Part shown: positions 34,531 through 44,177 of the stretch, one piece after another
Position numbering within the stretch: the stretch's first letter is position 1
Layout of the letters: each line of letters starts with the position of its first letter
Source: Bacteroidetes bacterium OLB10
GTDB taxonomy: Bacteria; Bacteroidota; Bacteroidia; AKYH767-A; OLB10
Length of the DNA stretch: 64,000 nt
Assembly: GCA_001567275.1 (NCBI GenBank)
Contig: LNBX01000024.1
Span: forward strand, 1-64,000
Reading direction: 5' to 3'
Position numbers and translations under genes: made by a program
The notes under the pieces: model-generated
The model's database searches: none
What the model saw: the letters and a program-made list of their open reading frames with translations, nothing else
What the model was told of the DNA's origin: nothing

Positions 34531-37500
34531 TTAATTCATGTATTTTGCTTCAAGCTGGTCGTATCGCTTCTGCAAATCATCTGTAATAGCTTTTTGATTA
34601 TCTATTTTTGATAACCTCAGCAACTCCTGAAATACTGCCATCCCCTGGTTGGTTTCGCGCTCAACACCTTTGGCATATGATGTACCTTTCAAAGAGAGAT
34701 AATAATTCAAATCATTCTCATAAATATCGGCTAATCGTTTTACAATAGCATTGCCTTTTTCAATATCGGCTTTATCAGGCGCTGATTTTTCAACATCACC
34801 TGCGAGAGCAACACCATTTTCGTTGTATTGAGCTCCTCTGTAATATAATTCGGCAATACGCAACATCATCAGATTGTATGGAACGGTTTTGTCAGGCATT
34901 ACTTCCGTACATTTATCCAGTACTTTCATAGCAGAATCACGTTTTCCTTCCTGCAAAAGTGTTTCGCTTAATCGTGCAAAATTATTTCTGAAGTTCATAG
35001 TCATGTTCAGATTATTCTGATCAAGATATACGCGGGGATCACTCATGTTACCCCATAAAAATTTGTTCATCATGTTGTCGTACATCCTGGTGGAAGCAAC
35101 ACCACCTGTCTGACCTGATGGGTCAGCGTTAGCTTTAATAGGAACAAAGCGATAAGCCAATCCTTCTATCTGGAAATAATTTTCAAGGTTCATGTATGAA
35201 TCATTCCCAACGGTGACTGCAAAATAAATGGGTCTTGTCCAGTCGTTATGAGCAATGAGGTCAAGAATCATCAAATCAGCTTTCAGCAAATAAGTTTTAT
35301 CAAGTTCAAACTCTATGTAATCAACAATGCGTGAAGTGTCTTTAGGCTCCACCACATGATTACGAATCACAGCTTCTTTGTCAACCTTAATTCTGAATTT
35401 TTTTGTTGGCAGATAATTAAACTCATCACCACCTTCACTACGCACTTTAGCTTCGGGGTTGTCACTTCCGATAAATTCAATGATATCTTTCAAATCACTG
35501 TATCCCTGAATTTTTCTGTCATAAAACGGAATATAATCACGTGTTCCCTGAATATATTGTTTTGTTTTCAGTGAGAAAGGAACAGGGTCTGATTGATATG
35601 CTTTACGTTTTATCTGATCAATATACCAATCGGTATTCAAAAGACTAAGATTAATAATGCGAACATCAGTACGCACACCTTCCACATCCTGAATGTACCA
35701 CAGTGGGAATGTATCATTATCGCCATTGGTAAAAATTATTGCATTGGGTGCACAGGAATTCAGATAGTCATAAGCAAAATCACGTGAAGTATAGCGATAA
35801 GAACGGTTGTGATCATCCCATCCTTCTTTGCCCATTACTCCCGGCACTATCAGGCAAACCAATCCGGCAATCATTGCTGCAGTAGCTGCAGGCATTCGCT
35901 TTTTCAGCACATCCGTTAGCGCAACAACTCCTATACCTATCCAAATACAAAATGCATAAAACGATCCTGCATAAGCATAATCCCGTTCACGAGGCTGATA
36001 AGGCGTCTGATTCAGATATACAACAATAGCTATACCGGTCATCACAAACAACAACATAACGATGTTGGCATTATTTACATCTTTCTTATAATGATAAAAC
36101 AATCCAACAAGTCCAAGAATCAGAGGCAGAAAATAAAATGTATTTCTTGCCTTGTTGTTTTTCATACTATCGGGTATCTTACTCTGTGGACCAAGAAACA
36201 TGCTGTCTATAAAATTAATTCCGCTCAGCCAGTTTCCTTTCAATATGCTTCCATGTCCCTGAACATCGTTTTGTCTTCCTACAAAGTTCCACATAAAATA
36301 CCGCCAGAACATAAAGTTCATCTGATAAGAAAAGAAATATTTCAGGTTGTTTCCAAAGTTAGGTTTTTGTTCTCCCTTTATGCCCGACCATTCTTTATAT
36401 GCAGAAATATGATTGGGTTCGCGGCTGTACATACGTGGAAAAATGGTACATCGTGCAGGATCATATTCCGGAATAATTTTGGCACCTGTTGCCACATATT
36501 TCCCATTAAGGTCTGTGTAGCTCATGGCTCCTTCTTTTTGCCCAACTACTTTTGCATCATAATACTGCCCATAACCTAAAGGTCTGTCACCATACTGCTC
36601 ACGGTTCAGATAACCTAAGAGACCAAAAGCATTTTCAGGATTGTTTTCGTCCATAGGAGGGTTGGCCATTGAGCGAACAACAATTTGTGCGTACGATGTA
36701 TATCCCAACAACAAGAATGCAGCACTCAGCAAAATAGTGTTGAGTAAAGGTTTATGATTTTTCTGAGAGTAATAAATACCAAATGCTATTAAAGCAAGAA
36801 TGATTAAAGAGTAAATTGCGAAACCAGTCCATATTTTCATACCTGATTCGTTTGCCATTAAATCCATCTGAGCACCAATACTTACAAACCATGCAATAAT
36901 ACCATACTGCACCACAAGCAGAATAATCAATGAAATGCCTAATGCTTTAGCAACACCGGCCCATGAGAATGGATATTTGCGGAAATAATAGATGAGAGCA
37001 AGAGCAGGAATACACAACAGGTTAAGTAAGTGTACACCTATAGAAAGACCCATCAGATAAGCAATAAGAATAATCCATCGGATGGCGTGTTTCTCATCGG
37101 CCACCTGATCCCATTTAAAAGCAGCCCACACAACGATACAGGTAAAAAACTGCGATGTTGCATATACCTCACCTTCAACAGCCGAAAACCAGAATGAATC
37201 TGTAAAAGTAAATGCCAACGCACCTACCACTCCTGCAGCCATCACGGTGATAATCTGACTCAGATCGGCTTCGTTATTTTTTATTACAAGTTTGCGGGCA
37301 ATAGCTGTTATGGTCCAGAAGGTAAACAACACTGCCAATGCACTTGCTATAGCACTGAACGAATTCACCATAATGGGAACCATCTGCAGGTTGTCGCCTG
37401 CAAAAAGTGTCATGATGCGCGACATCATCAAAAATAATGGTGCTCCGGGAGGGTGACCTATCTGAAGTTTATAAGCAGCAGCAATAAACTCACCACAGTC

Positions 37501-37602
37501 CCAAAAACTTCCAGTCATTTCTATGGTAGATAAAAACACCCAGGCAGCAAAACCAAACACAGCCCAGCCGGTAATGTTATTAATTTTTCTATACTTGTTC
37601 AT
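34531..37602 (-). CDS. DUF2723 (GT117/TMEM260-like) multi-pass membrane protein
   Basis: The 1023-residue protein begins with the DUF2723 domain: GSFWDCGEFIAAAYKLQIGHPPGAPLF, then about 12 membrane segments up to about residue 600, with WFSAVEGEVYATSQFF. DUF2723 is a GT-C glycosyltransferase fold; human TMEM260, which shares it, is a protein O-mannosyltransferase, so a role in protein glycosylation outside the cytoplasm is a fair inference. After residue 620 the protein is soluble, with NGDNDTFPLWYIQDVEGVR and later helical TPR-like repeats. Start ATG 37602 is chosen: the upstream in-frame ATG at 37641 overlaps the exact -7 box. The gene is common and large in Bacteroidota and stands alone here. 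Confidence 0.88.
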   Translation of the reverse strand: MNKYRKINNITGWAVFGFAAWVFLSTIEMTGSFWDCGEFIAAAYKLQIGHPPGAPLFLMMSRIMTLFAGDNLQMVPIMVNSFSAIASALAVLFTFWTITAIARKLVIKNNEADLSQIITVMAAGVVGALAFTFTDSFWFSAVEGEVYATSQFFTCIVVWAAFKWDQVADEKHAIRWIILIAYLMGLSIGVHLLNLLCIPALALIYYFRKYPFSWAGVAKALGISLIILLVVQYGIIAWFVSIGAQMDLMANESGMKIWTGFAIYSLIILALIAFGIYYSQKNHKPLLNTILLSAAFLLLGYTSYAQIVVRSMANPPMDENNPENAFGLLGYLNREQYGDRPLGYGQYYDAKVVGQKEGAMSYTDLNGKYVATGAKIIPEYDPARCTIFPRMYSREPNHISAYKEWSGIKGEQKPNFGNNLKYFFSYQMNFMFWRYFMWNFVGRQNDVQGHGSILKGNWLSGINFIDSMFLGPQSKIPDSMKNNKARNTFYFLPLILGLVGLFYHYKKDVNNANIVMLLFVMTGIAIVVYLNQTPYQPRERDYAYAGSFYAFCIWIGIGVVALTDVLKKRMPAATAAMIAGLVCLIVPGVMGKEGWDDHNRSYRYTSRDFAYDYLNSCAPNAIIFTNGDNDTFPLWYIQDVEGVRTDVRIINLSLLNTDWYIDQIKRKAYQSDPVPFSLKTKQYIQGTRDYIPFYDRKIQGYSDLKDIIEFIGSDNPEAKVRSEGGDEFNYLPTKKFRIKVDKEAVIRNHVVEPKDTSRIVDYIEFELDKTYLLKADLMILDLIAHNDWTRPIYFAVTVGNDSYMNLENYFQIEGLAYRFVPIKANADPSGQTGGVASTRMYDNMMNKFLWGNMSDPRVYLDQNNLNMTMNFRNNFARLSETLLQEGKRDSAMKVLDKCTEVMPDKTVPYNLMMLRIAELYYRGAQYNENGVALAGDVEKSAPDKADIEKGNAIVKRLADIYENDLNYYLSLKGTSYAKGVERETNQGMAVFQELLRLSKIDNQKAITDDLQKRYDQLEAKYMN

Positions 37603-37638
37603 GTAGTATGAATAGTGGTTATGAGCGTGCGAATTTAG

Positions 37639-37646
37639 CAAAATTA
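37639..37646 (-). promoter_or_regulatory. -7 box TAATTTTG of the DUF2723 gene
   Basis: Exact minus-strand match that overlaps the upstream in-frame ATG (37641-37639) and lies 36 bases before the preferred ATG at 37602. Confidence 0.55.
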
Positions 37647-37686
37647 TATCCTGCTGATTTCAACTTCTTTATTTCATTTATTAAAA

Positions 37687-37723
37687 GAAAGGATTCTTGA
37701 ATTTGATTTTACCCAATCCTTTC
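37687..37723. repeat. Perfect 9-base inverted repeat in a divergent intergenic region
   Basis: GAAAGGATT (37687-37695) and AATCCTTTC (37715-37723) are perfect inverted copies separated by 19 bases. They lie between the divergent DUF2723 and nucleotidyltransferase genes. This could be an operator or an RNA hairpin; no T-run marks it as a terminator. Confidence 0.45.
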
Positions 37724-37864
37724 AATAAAACGAGGATTTTTGTTGAGTTACACCAGCTACTGATAAGGGAATTTTGAAATGTTAAGAAATTATGAGTATG
37801 CAATGCCAAAGCACCGAATTATGATTCATAATGGCAGCATTAAATCAATTTTACTTAATTTCAT

Positions 37865-37872
37865 TACTTTTG
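37865..37872 (+). promoter_or_regulatory. -7 box TACTTTTG before the nucleotidyltransferase operon
   Basis: Exact TAnnTTTG match, 39 bases before ATG 37912. No clear -33 TTG. Confidence 0.5.
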
Positions 37873-37911
37873 GCATCTTATTAAAAAACAGACTGTTTTT
37901 AGCTTTTATTT

Positions 37912-38913
37912 ATGAAGATAATAATCCCCATGGCAGGTATGGGCAAACGTATGCGCCCACACACTTTAACTGTTCCAAAACCATTAATTCCCGTAGCCGG
38001 AAAACCTATAGTGCAGCATCTGATGGAAGATATCATTGCCGTATGTCCTGAGAAAGTTGACGAAATAGCTTTTGTGGTAGGACGTTTTGGTGCAGAAGTG
38101 GAAAAAACACTCGTAGATATTGCAGCTTCGCTGGGAGCCAAAGGAACCATCCATTATCAGGATGAACCATTGGGAACAGCTCATGCCATTTTGTGTGCAT
38201 CATCAGCATTAAAAGGAAAAGTAATCCTTGCCTTTGCTGATACCTTGTTTCGAAGTGACGTAAACATTGATCCTGACAGTGACGGAACTATTTGGGTAAA
38301 ACAGATTGAAGATCCAAGACAGTTTGGTGTTGTTAAGGTGAACGATGCCAATATAATTACTGACTTTGTAGAAAAACCTTCAACCTTTGTATCCGATTTG
38401 GCAATCATAGGAATTTATTATTTTAAAGACGGAGAGAATCTGAAATCAGAATTGCAATATCTGATTGATAACAACATCAAGGACAAAGGAGAATTTCAGC
38501 TGACCAATGCCATGGAGAATATGAAAAACAAAGGCAAAAAGTTAGTGCCCGGAAAAGTAATAGAGTGGCTCGATTGCGGAAATAAAGATGCAACAGTTTA
38601 TACCAATGGAAGGATGCTGGATATAAAATATCCTGAAAATTATATTGCACCTACAGCTAAAATTACATCATCTGTAATTCAAAAGCCATGCTTTATTGCT
38701 GATGGTGTTCAAATCAGTAACAGCGTGATAGGTCCGGGAGTAAGTATTGGAAAAAACTCGCAGATAAATAATACTATTATCAGCTCAAGTATTGTACAGT
38801 CAAATACTGTTGTGAATACAGCTGTTGTTACAAATTCAATGATTGGCAATTATTGCCGTTACAGCGGTCAGGCAGATGATCTGAGCATGGGAGATTACAG
38901 TACACAGGAATAA
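37912..38913 (+). CDS. Sugar-phosphate nucleotidyltransferase
   Basis: The 333-residue enzyme has the nucleotidyltransferase signature MKIIIPMAGMGKRMRPHTLTVPKPLIPVAGKPI, with the GxGxRx(6)PK nucleotide-binding loop, DEPLGTAHAI, a FADTLF metal site and FVEKPST. The last about 90 residues form left-handed beta-helix hexapeptide repeats (NSVIGPGVSIGKNSQINN). It couples NTP and sugar-1-phosphate, as in RmlA or GlmU-like enzymes; the exact sugar cannot be told. In many Bacteroidota it precedes the TPR, DUF4292 and EnvC genes, as here, so a link to cell-wall or envelope assembly is likely. Confidence 0.88.
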   Translation: MKIIIPMAGMGKRMRPHTLTVPKPLIPVAGKPIVQHLMEDIIAVCPEKVDEIAFVVGRFGAEVEKTLVDIAASLGAKGTIHYQDEPLGTAHAILCASSALKGKVILAFADTLFRSDVNIDPDSDGTIWVKQIEDPRQFGVVKVNDANIITDFVEKPSTFVSDLAIIGIYYFKDGENLKSELQYLIDNNIKDKGEFQLTNAMENMKNKGKKLVPGKVIEWLDCGNKDATVYTNGRMLDIKYPENYIAPTAKITSSVIQKPCFIADGVQISNSVIGPGVSIGKNSQINNTIISSSIVQSNTVVNTAVVTNSMIGNYCRYSGQADDLSMGDYSTQE

Positions 38914-38932
38914 TTAAAACAGAAGAAGGTTT

Positions 38933-40675
38933 ATGCGTAAAGAATTAAAAGGAATTGTTATTGTTTTATTGGCAGTGCTTTTATTGCAGCCTGCAAATCC
39001 GGTGAAAAAAGCATAACCTCTTCAAATACAAAATCCAGCCGGCTTACCGAAGAACAAAGTACTAAGCTGATGTACTTTTTTGTGAATGCCAATAAGGAAA
39101 AAAATTTTAGGAAATGACAGTCGTGCAATGGAACTTTTTTCTGAATGTCTGAAAATAGATCCGCGCAATGATGCTTCTTTATATGAGATTTCGCAGTTGT
39201 ATGCCAACAACAAGAAATATTCTGAAGCCATTAATTTTGCTTTACGTGCATCAGAGATTAATCCAAACAATGAATGGTACAAACTTTTGCTTGGAGAATT
39301 ATATCAGAGAACTGGTCGGTATGATGATGCAGCTTCAATTTATGAAAAGCTTACAGCTCAATACCCTAACCGTATAGATTATCAATACCAGTGGGCCGAA
39401 GTGCTGATATATGCAAATAAGCTGAATGATGCTATAAAAGTGTATGATAAAATCGAAACAGTTATTGGTTTGGATAAAGAAATTACACTTCGTAAAGAGC
39501 AGATTTACCTTAAGCAAAACAAAGTGGATAAAGCTGCACAGGAACTGGAAAATTATCTGGCGAAAAATCCTGACAGTATGGATATTTATTCCATGCTCTA
39601 TGAAGTATATTCAGTAAATAATATGCCGGATAAAGCCTTGGCAGTTATTGAAAGGATGAAGGCCGTTAATCCGAATGAACCGCGTATCAATTTAAATCTG
39701 TCCGACTATTACAGAAATGCCGGTGATAAAGAAAAATCATTTGAATATCTTAAAAAAGCTTTTGCCAACCGCGATCTCGATACAGATATAAAAGTCAAAA
39801 TCATTTCGTCCTATATTCCATTGTTGCAACGCGACAGTACGATGATGACGCAATGCCTGGAATTGTGCAAAACACTTGCTGACACACATCCTGACGAAGC
39901 ACGTGCTCAGGCTATTTATGGCGACTTGCTTACCATGAATAAAGAGTACGAAAAATCAGCTGATTACTACAGAAACTCCCTCAGCCTTGAAAAAAATAAT
40001 CTCAACGTATGGCAGCAATATATCATCAACTTATCGGAGTTGAAACAATATAGCCTGATGGACTCTGCCAGCACCGAAGCTATTACATATTTTCCTAATG
40101 AATCTTCGCTTTATCTGTTAAATGGTATTGCAAAATCGCAATTGGATAAAAACGCTGAAGCCATCGAAATTTTAAATCAGGGTATCAAACTGGTGGTGGA
40201 CAACGATGCACAACTGGTGCAGTTTTACAGCAACCTGGGCGACAACTATAATAAAATAAAAAAATACGAAGACTCGGATAAAGCATTCGACAAAGCACTG
40301 GAACTTGACCCTAAAGATGCTTATGTGCTCAATAACTACGCGTATTATCTGTCACTGCGAAAAGATCAGTTGGAGAAAGCAGAGAAAATGTCGAAAACAA
40401 GTAATGACCTGCAACCTAACCAGTCGTCATTTTTAGATACGTATGGATGGATTTTGTATCAGGAGAAAAAATATGATGATGCATTGATATGGCTCGAAAA
40501 AGCTTTGGAAAATGGTGGCAACAGCAGCGGTACCATCTTAGAACACTATGGAGATGTTTTGTTTCAGAAGGGAAATACCGATAAGGCAATGGAGTACTGG
40601 CAGAAAGCAAAAAAAGCCGGTGATGCTTCTGATATGCTTGATAAAAAAATAAAAGACCGCAAACTGTATGAATAA
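38933..40675 (+). CDS. TPR-repeat lipoprotein, two frameshifts near the 5' end
   Basis: The main frame (from 39086) encodes about 530 residues of tetratricopeptide repeats, such as SRAMELFSECLKIDPRNDASLYEIS and DKAFDKALELDPKDAYVLNNYAYYL. Upstream, ATG 38933 starts MRKELKGIVIVLLAVLL, then a one-base loss near the T runs at 38979-38985 is needed to reach AACKSGEKS, a lipobox. That frame runs through TKLMYFFVNANKEK, where one extra A in seven A (39098-39104) breaks it from ILGNDSRAMELF. Repairing both gives a lipoprotein of about 580 residues, probably in the periplasm. TPR proteins act as protein-binding scaffolds. It overlaps the DUF4292 gene by 8 bases. Confidence 0.83.
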
Positions 40676-41500
40676 AAGGCTGCGACTATTTTTTTAGTTG
40701 GAGGCCTTCTGATTATTTTCTCTTGTAAAACAACTCGTAAGGCGGAGAAGCCTATTGTGATAAAGCATGGAAAAAGTCTTGAAGAAATAGGTGCGGACAT
40801 GCTCCTCAAGAATATTCATGACAGTGCTTTTTATGGCAAGTGGATTAGTGCAAAGGCTTCTGTAAACGCAACTATTGACAACGATAAGAATTCATTCAAT
40901 ATAAATATGAGGATGTGCCGCGACAGTGCCATCTGGGTTTCAGTTTCGCCATTACTTGGCATTGAAGCAGTAAGAGTTTTGCTTACACCTGATACAGTTC
41001 GTTTTCTTGACCGTATCAACCACGAGTATAAAGTTTCAGGTTATAAACTCATCAACGATTTGTTGAATTCCGGAAATCTTGATTTTGAAATTATACAAGG
41101 TGTGCTCACCGGAAATTTGTTTGCTTACAAAAAGAATAAATTCAACTCTGTTTATCTCGAAGAACAGTCTTACATTTTAAGTACACTGAGCAAACGAAAA
41201 CTCAAACGCTCGCTCGAAGAGAAAGACCCAAGCAAACCTGTGATACAGGATTTTTATGTGGACGGTAACACTTTCAGAATAACGAAACTTGCAATTGATG
41301 ACCAGCGCATTCAAAAATCGCTGCTCACCGAATATTCCGGCTTCAAAGAAACTCCTGAAGGATATTTCCCTTACAAATCTGTTACGCATCTTAAAGCTGA
41401 AAAAGATATCACCATAGTGATAGATTACTTCAAAGTGTCTGTTGGTGAAATTCTTGAATTTCCATTCAGCATACCCAAAAACTACAAAGAATCAAGATAG
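40668..41500 (+). CDS. DUF4292 lipoprotein, frameshifted in the signal peptide
   Basis: The C-terminal 247 residues match DUF4292, a LolA/LolB-like family of Bacteroidota: SAKASVNATIDNDKNSFNINMRMCRDSAIWVSVSPLLGIEAVRVLLTPD is its core. The true start is ATG 40668, which overlaps the TPR gene and reads MNKRLRLFF before a stop. The following bases in another frame read LVGGLLIIFSCKTTRKAE, a lipoprotein signal. Eight T instead of seven at 40689-40695 would join them. The fold suggests lipid or lipoprotein binding at the outer membrane. It lies between TPR and EnvC genes, the usual order. Confidence 0.83.
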
Positions 41501-41563
41501 AAGTCGTGCATAAAACTGTCGAAAAGTAATTCGGAAGGGAATATAGCCTCTGTATGACGGTTT

Positions 41564-41571
41564 TACTTTTG
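41564..41571 (+). promoter_or_regulatory. -7 box TACTTTTG five bases before the envC-like start
   Basis: Exact TAnnTTTG ending at 41571; ATG starts at 41577, so the mRNA is predicted to be leaderless. It shows that the EnvC-like gene has its own promoter apart from the upstream operon. Confidence 0.6.
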
Positions 41572-41576
41572 CATGA

Positions 41577-42818
41577 ATGCGATTCAGGTTACACCATATT
41601 GTTGCTTTGCTTTTTATTATCGGAGGAGTATTCACTCTTCAGGCCATATTTGCCCAGCAGTCTAAACGTGACCTTGAAAAAAAACGAGAGAAATTACTGA
41701 AAGAAATTGCTGAAACCAACCGTCAGCTTAAGCAAACTGAGAAAAATAAAAATGCAACACAGGCGCAGTTAGAGATGCTTCGCAAAAAAATTAATCTGCG
41801 TAACGACCTTATCAACTCCATTAATACAGAGATACGTTCACTGAACGGTGAAATAAGCCGTACCGACAAAAGCATTGATTCACTGGAGAGTCAGCTAAAA
41901 CAACTTCGTTCCGACTATGAGAATATGATTTTGTTTGCTCAACGCAACAGTAATAAATATCAAACGATGATGTTTGTTTTTGCTGCTGACGATTTCAATC
42001 AGGCGTATAAAAGATTGAAGTATCTGCAGCAGCTTACTGAAAACAGGCGGAATCAGGCAGAGATGATTACTGCAACCCAAACAGAATTGTCGGGGAAGAA
42101 GAAAGATCTTGAACAGAAAAAAACAGAAAAAACAGGTTTGAAAATATCGCAGGAAAGTCAGAAAAAAGAGCTGGTAACTGAAAAAGAGAAGCACGATAAA
42201 CTGATGGCTAACCTTCAGGTGAGTGAGAAAGCATTGCGCAAAAGGTTAGATGAAAAAATGAAGGCAAAGAAACGCCTCGAAAACAGTATAGCTGCATTGG
42301 TAAGAAAAGAGATAGAAGCAGCCAAAAAGAAAGCGGTGAAAGCAGGGAAGAAGAATGTTACTTCTGAAAATGTATTTACACTCACTCCTGAAGCACAAAA
42401 ACTAAGTAACAGTTTTGCTTCCAACAAAGGTCATTTGCCCTGGCCGGTAGAGAAGGGAACGATTTCCGAAACTTTTGGAGAACATCAGCATCCGCAATTG
42501 AAAAATGTAACCACCAAGAATGATGGTATTGATATTCGAACTTCAAAAGGAGGTACGGTGCGCAGTATTTTCAATGGTGAAGTCACAGGTACGGTTCATT
42601 TGCCAACAGGCTCAGCAGTTATTGTTCGACATGGGGAATATTTTTCTGTCTATTCAAATCTGGATGATGTATATGTGAAAAAAGGTGATAAAGTAACCAC
42701 CAAACAGAATATAGGTACCGTCAAAACTGATTCAGAAACCAATAATGCTGACCTTAACCTACAGATTTGGAAAGGGTTTACCAAAATGAATCCTGCCTCC
42801 TGGCTGGCTCAAAAATAA
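41577..42818 (+). CDS. EnvC-like murein hydrolase activator with degenerate LytM domain
   Basis: The 413-residue product has a signal peptide (HHIVALLFIIGGVFTLQAIFAQ), a long coiled coil (about residues 28-245, rich in Lys, Glu, Gln) and a C-terminal M23/LytM domain (about 290-410). In active LytM enzymes zinc is bound by HxxxD and a later HxH. Here the first His is Asn315 (NDGID, Asp319 kept) and the later YxHL segment reads YSNL, so two ligands are lost. E. coli EnvC has the same architecture and also lacks the zinc site; it activates AmiA/AmiB amidases during division. The same role is likely. Its -7 box ends five bases before the ATG. Confidence 0.88.
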   Translation: MRFRLHHIVALLFIIGGVFTLQAIFAQQSKRDLEKKREKLLKEIAETNRQLKQTEKNKNATQAQLEMLRKKINLRNDLINSINTEIRSLNGEISRTDKSIDSLESQLKQLRSDYENMILFAQRNSNKYQTMMFVFAADDFNQAYKRLKYLQQLTENRRNQAEMITATQTELSGKKKDLEQKKTEKTGLKISQESQKKELVTEKEKHDKLMANLQVSEKALRKRLDEKMKAKKRLENSIAALVRKEIEAAKKKAVKAGKKNVTSENVFTLTPEAQKLSNSFASNKGHLPWPVEKGTISETFGEHQHPQLKNVTTKNDGIDIRTSKGGTVRSIFNGEVTGTVHLPTGSAVIVRHGEYFSVYSNLDDVYVKKGDKVTTKQNIGTVKTDSETNNADLNLQIWKGFTKMNPASWLAQK

Positions 42819-42829
42819 TTCATTGAAAA

Positions 42830-42861
42830 TTTGTCTGAATATTAAAAACATTCTATATTTG
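42830..42861 (+). promoter_or_regulatory. Promoter of tatA (TTTG-N20-TATATTTG)
   Basis: TTTG at 42830-42833 and TATATTTG at 42854-42861 are exact with 20-base spacing, the best promoter match in the window. The leader before ATG 42880 is about 14 bases. Confidence 0.72.
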
Positions 42862-42879
42862 TAGCATATTTTAAAGACA

Positions 42880-43074
42880 ATGAATTCCGTTATTTGTTTG
42901 CTGCTGTGGAGTTTGGGTGGATCAGAAATTCTTCTGATTGTATTGGTGTTATTGCTTTTCTTCGGAGGCAAAAAACTACCTGAACTGGCAAGAGGCCTTG
43001 GAAAAGGAATAAAAGAATTTAAAGATGCATCATCCGGCATCGAAAAAGAGGATGAGAAAAAAGAAAATAAATAA
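42880..43074 (+). CDS. tatA: Twin-arginine translocase subunit TatA/TatE
   Basis: The 64-residue protein has one N-terminal membrane segment ([16 protein letters not shown]) followed by the [21 protein letters not shown] amphipathic helix typical of TatA, and a charged Lys/Glu tail. TatA forms the protein-conducting part of the Tat system for folded proteins. TatB is unlikely since the FG hinge and short tail fit TatA/E. No tatC is in the window. The gene has its own strong promoter and a terminator directly after it. Confidence 0.92.
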   Translation: MNSVICLLLWSLGGSEILLIVLVLLLFFGGKKLPELARGLGKGIKEFKDASSGIEKEDEKKENK

Positions 43075-43100
43075 TCCCGTAAAGATAGTTTTCATGGCTT

Positions 43101-43133
43101 CGGGACGTTTGCGCAAGCAGCGTCCCGTTTTTC
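43101..43133 (+). terminator. Terminator of tatA
   Basis: CGGGACG (43101-43107) pairs with CGTCCCG (43121-43127), 13-base loop, followed by TTTTTC. Confidence 0.8.
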
Positions 43134-43217
43134 TTTTTATCCTCTGTCATATATCCTGAAGCATTATCAGTATTTTTTTCTTTCCTTTACATAGCTTTAC
43201 TTCCTGAAAATATATTT

Positions 43218-44174
43218 ATGTCAAGAAATTTCCTTTTCATTCTAATCTTCTCATTATTGTTTTCGGCATGCAGCAACACTGATAATGTTCCTTCGGTGGG
43301 GTTTTTGGATGTTGCCGAAGATGCTACACTTGCCAAAGCACGTAAGGGATTTTTTGATGCCATGCGGCAACAGGGCTTTTCCGAACAGCAAAAATCGTTA
43401 CGTATATACGAAGCCAATGCACAGGGTGATATTGCCATGCTCAACCAGTCATGCGACTATCTGATAGCAAAAAATCCTGATGTGATTGCTGCCAACGCAA
43501 CTTTGTCAACCATTACTGCTGTAAAGCGAACCAAAACCATACCTGTATGCATGATGGTAGCGCCAAGTCCTGAGTTGGCAGGATTGAAAAGTGAAAGAGG
43601 AATGGCACCCGCAAATCTCTTCGGAGTATATGAAACCCTCAGTTACATTGATACTTCTGTGGCTATCATACAACAGTTTTTTCCGCAGGCTAAAATCATT
43701 GGTACCATTTATAATTCCAGCGAACCACAGTCGGCAAATGCACTCAACCGGTTGCAGTTGGCAGCACAGCGATTAGGCTTGTCCATAATTCCTATGCCGG
43801 TAACAACATCGTCAGAAACTCAACTGGTGGCTCAGGCATTAGTGGCTAAGAAGCCTGATGTTTTTTTTGCATTGCCCGACAATGTGATTTTTGCTTCCTT
43901 TGAAACTATTGCCAAAGTATGCAATGATGCACATATCCCTGTTTTTACTTCAGAAGCAGGTTTGGTGAGTAGAGGAGCAATAGCATCTTACGGAGCCGAT
44001 TTTTATCAATGGGGTTTTCAGGCAGGATTGCAGGCAGCATCCTATCTTAAATCCGGAAAGAAAACGATTCCTCATCCCGAAGAAGTGAAGACTCGTAACT
44101 TCGTTTATAATCCGAAAGCTGCAGAACAATATCATCTTATTTTTCCTGATAAATTTAAAAAAGCAGACGAATAA
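43218..44174 (+). CDS. ABC importer substrate-binding lipoprotein (ABC_sub_bind family)
   Basis: The 318-residue product has a lipoprotein signal with lipobox LFSAC (Cys about 17), then NVPSVGFLDVAEDATLAKARKGFFDAMRQQGF, typical of the PF04392 group (periplasmic type I fold). Further marks are IAANATLSTITAVKRTKTIPVCMM and KPDVFFALPDNVIFASFETI. Related systems (TrpXYZ-like) import aromatic amino acids; other members are uncharacterised. The permease gene begins 3 bases after it. The group is more familiar from Firmicutes and Proteobacteria, so gene transfer into this lineage is possible. Confidence 0.87.
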   Translation: MSRNFLFILIFSLLFSACSNTDNVPSVGFLDVAEDATLAKARKGFFDAMRQQGFSEQQKSLRIYEANAQGDIAMLNQSCDYLIAKNPDVIAANATLSTITAVKRTKTIPVCMMVAPSPELAGLKSERGMAPANLFGVYETLSYIDTSVAIIQQFFPQAKIIGTIYNSSEPQSANALNRLQLAAQRLGLSIIPMPVTTSSETQLVAQALVAKKPDVFFALPDNVIFASFETIAKVCNDAHIPVFTSEAGLVSRGAIASYGADFYQWGFQAGLQAASYLKSGKKTIPHPEEVKTRNFVYNPKAAEQYHLIFPDKFKKADE

Positions 44175-44177
44175 AAA

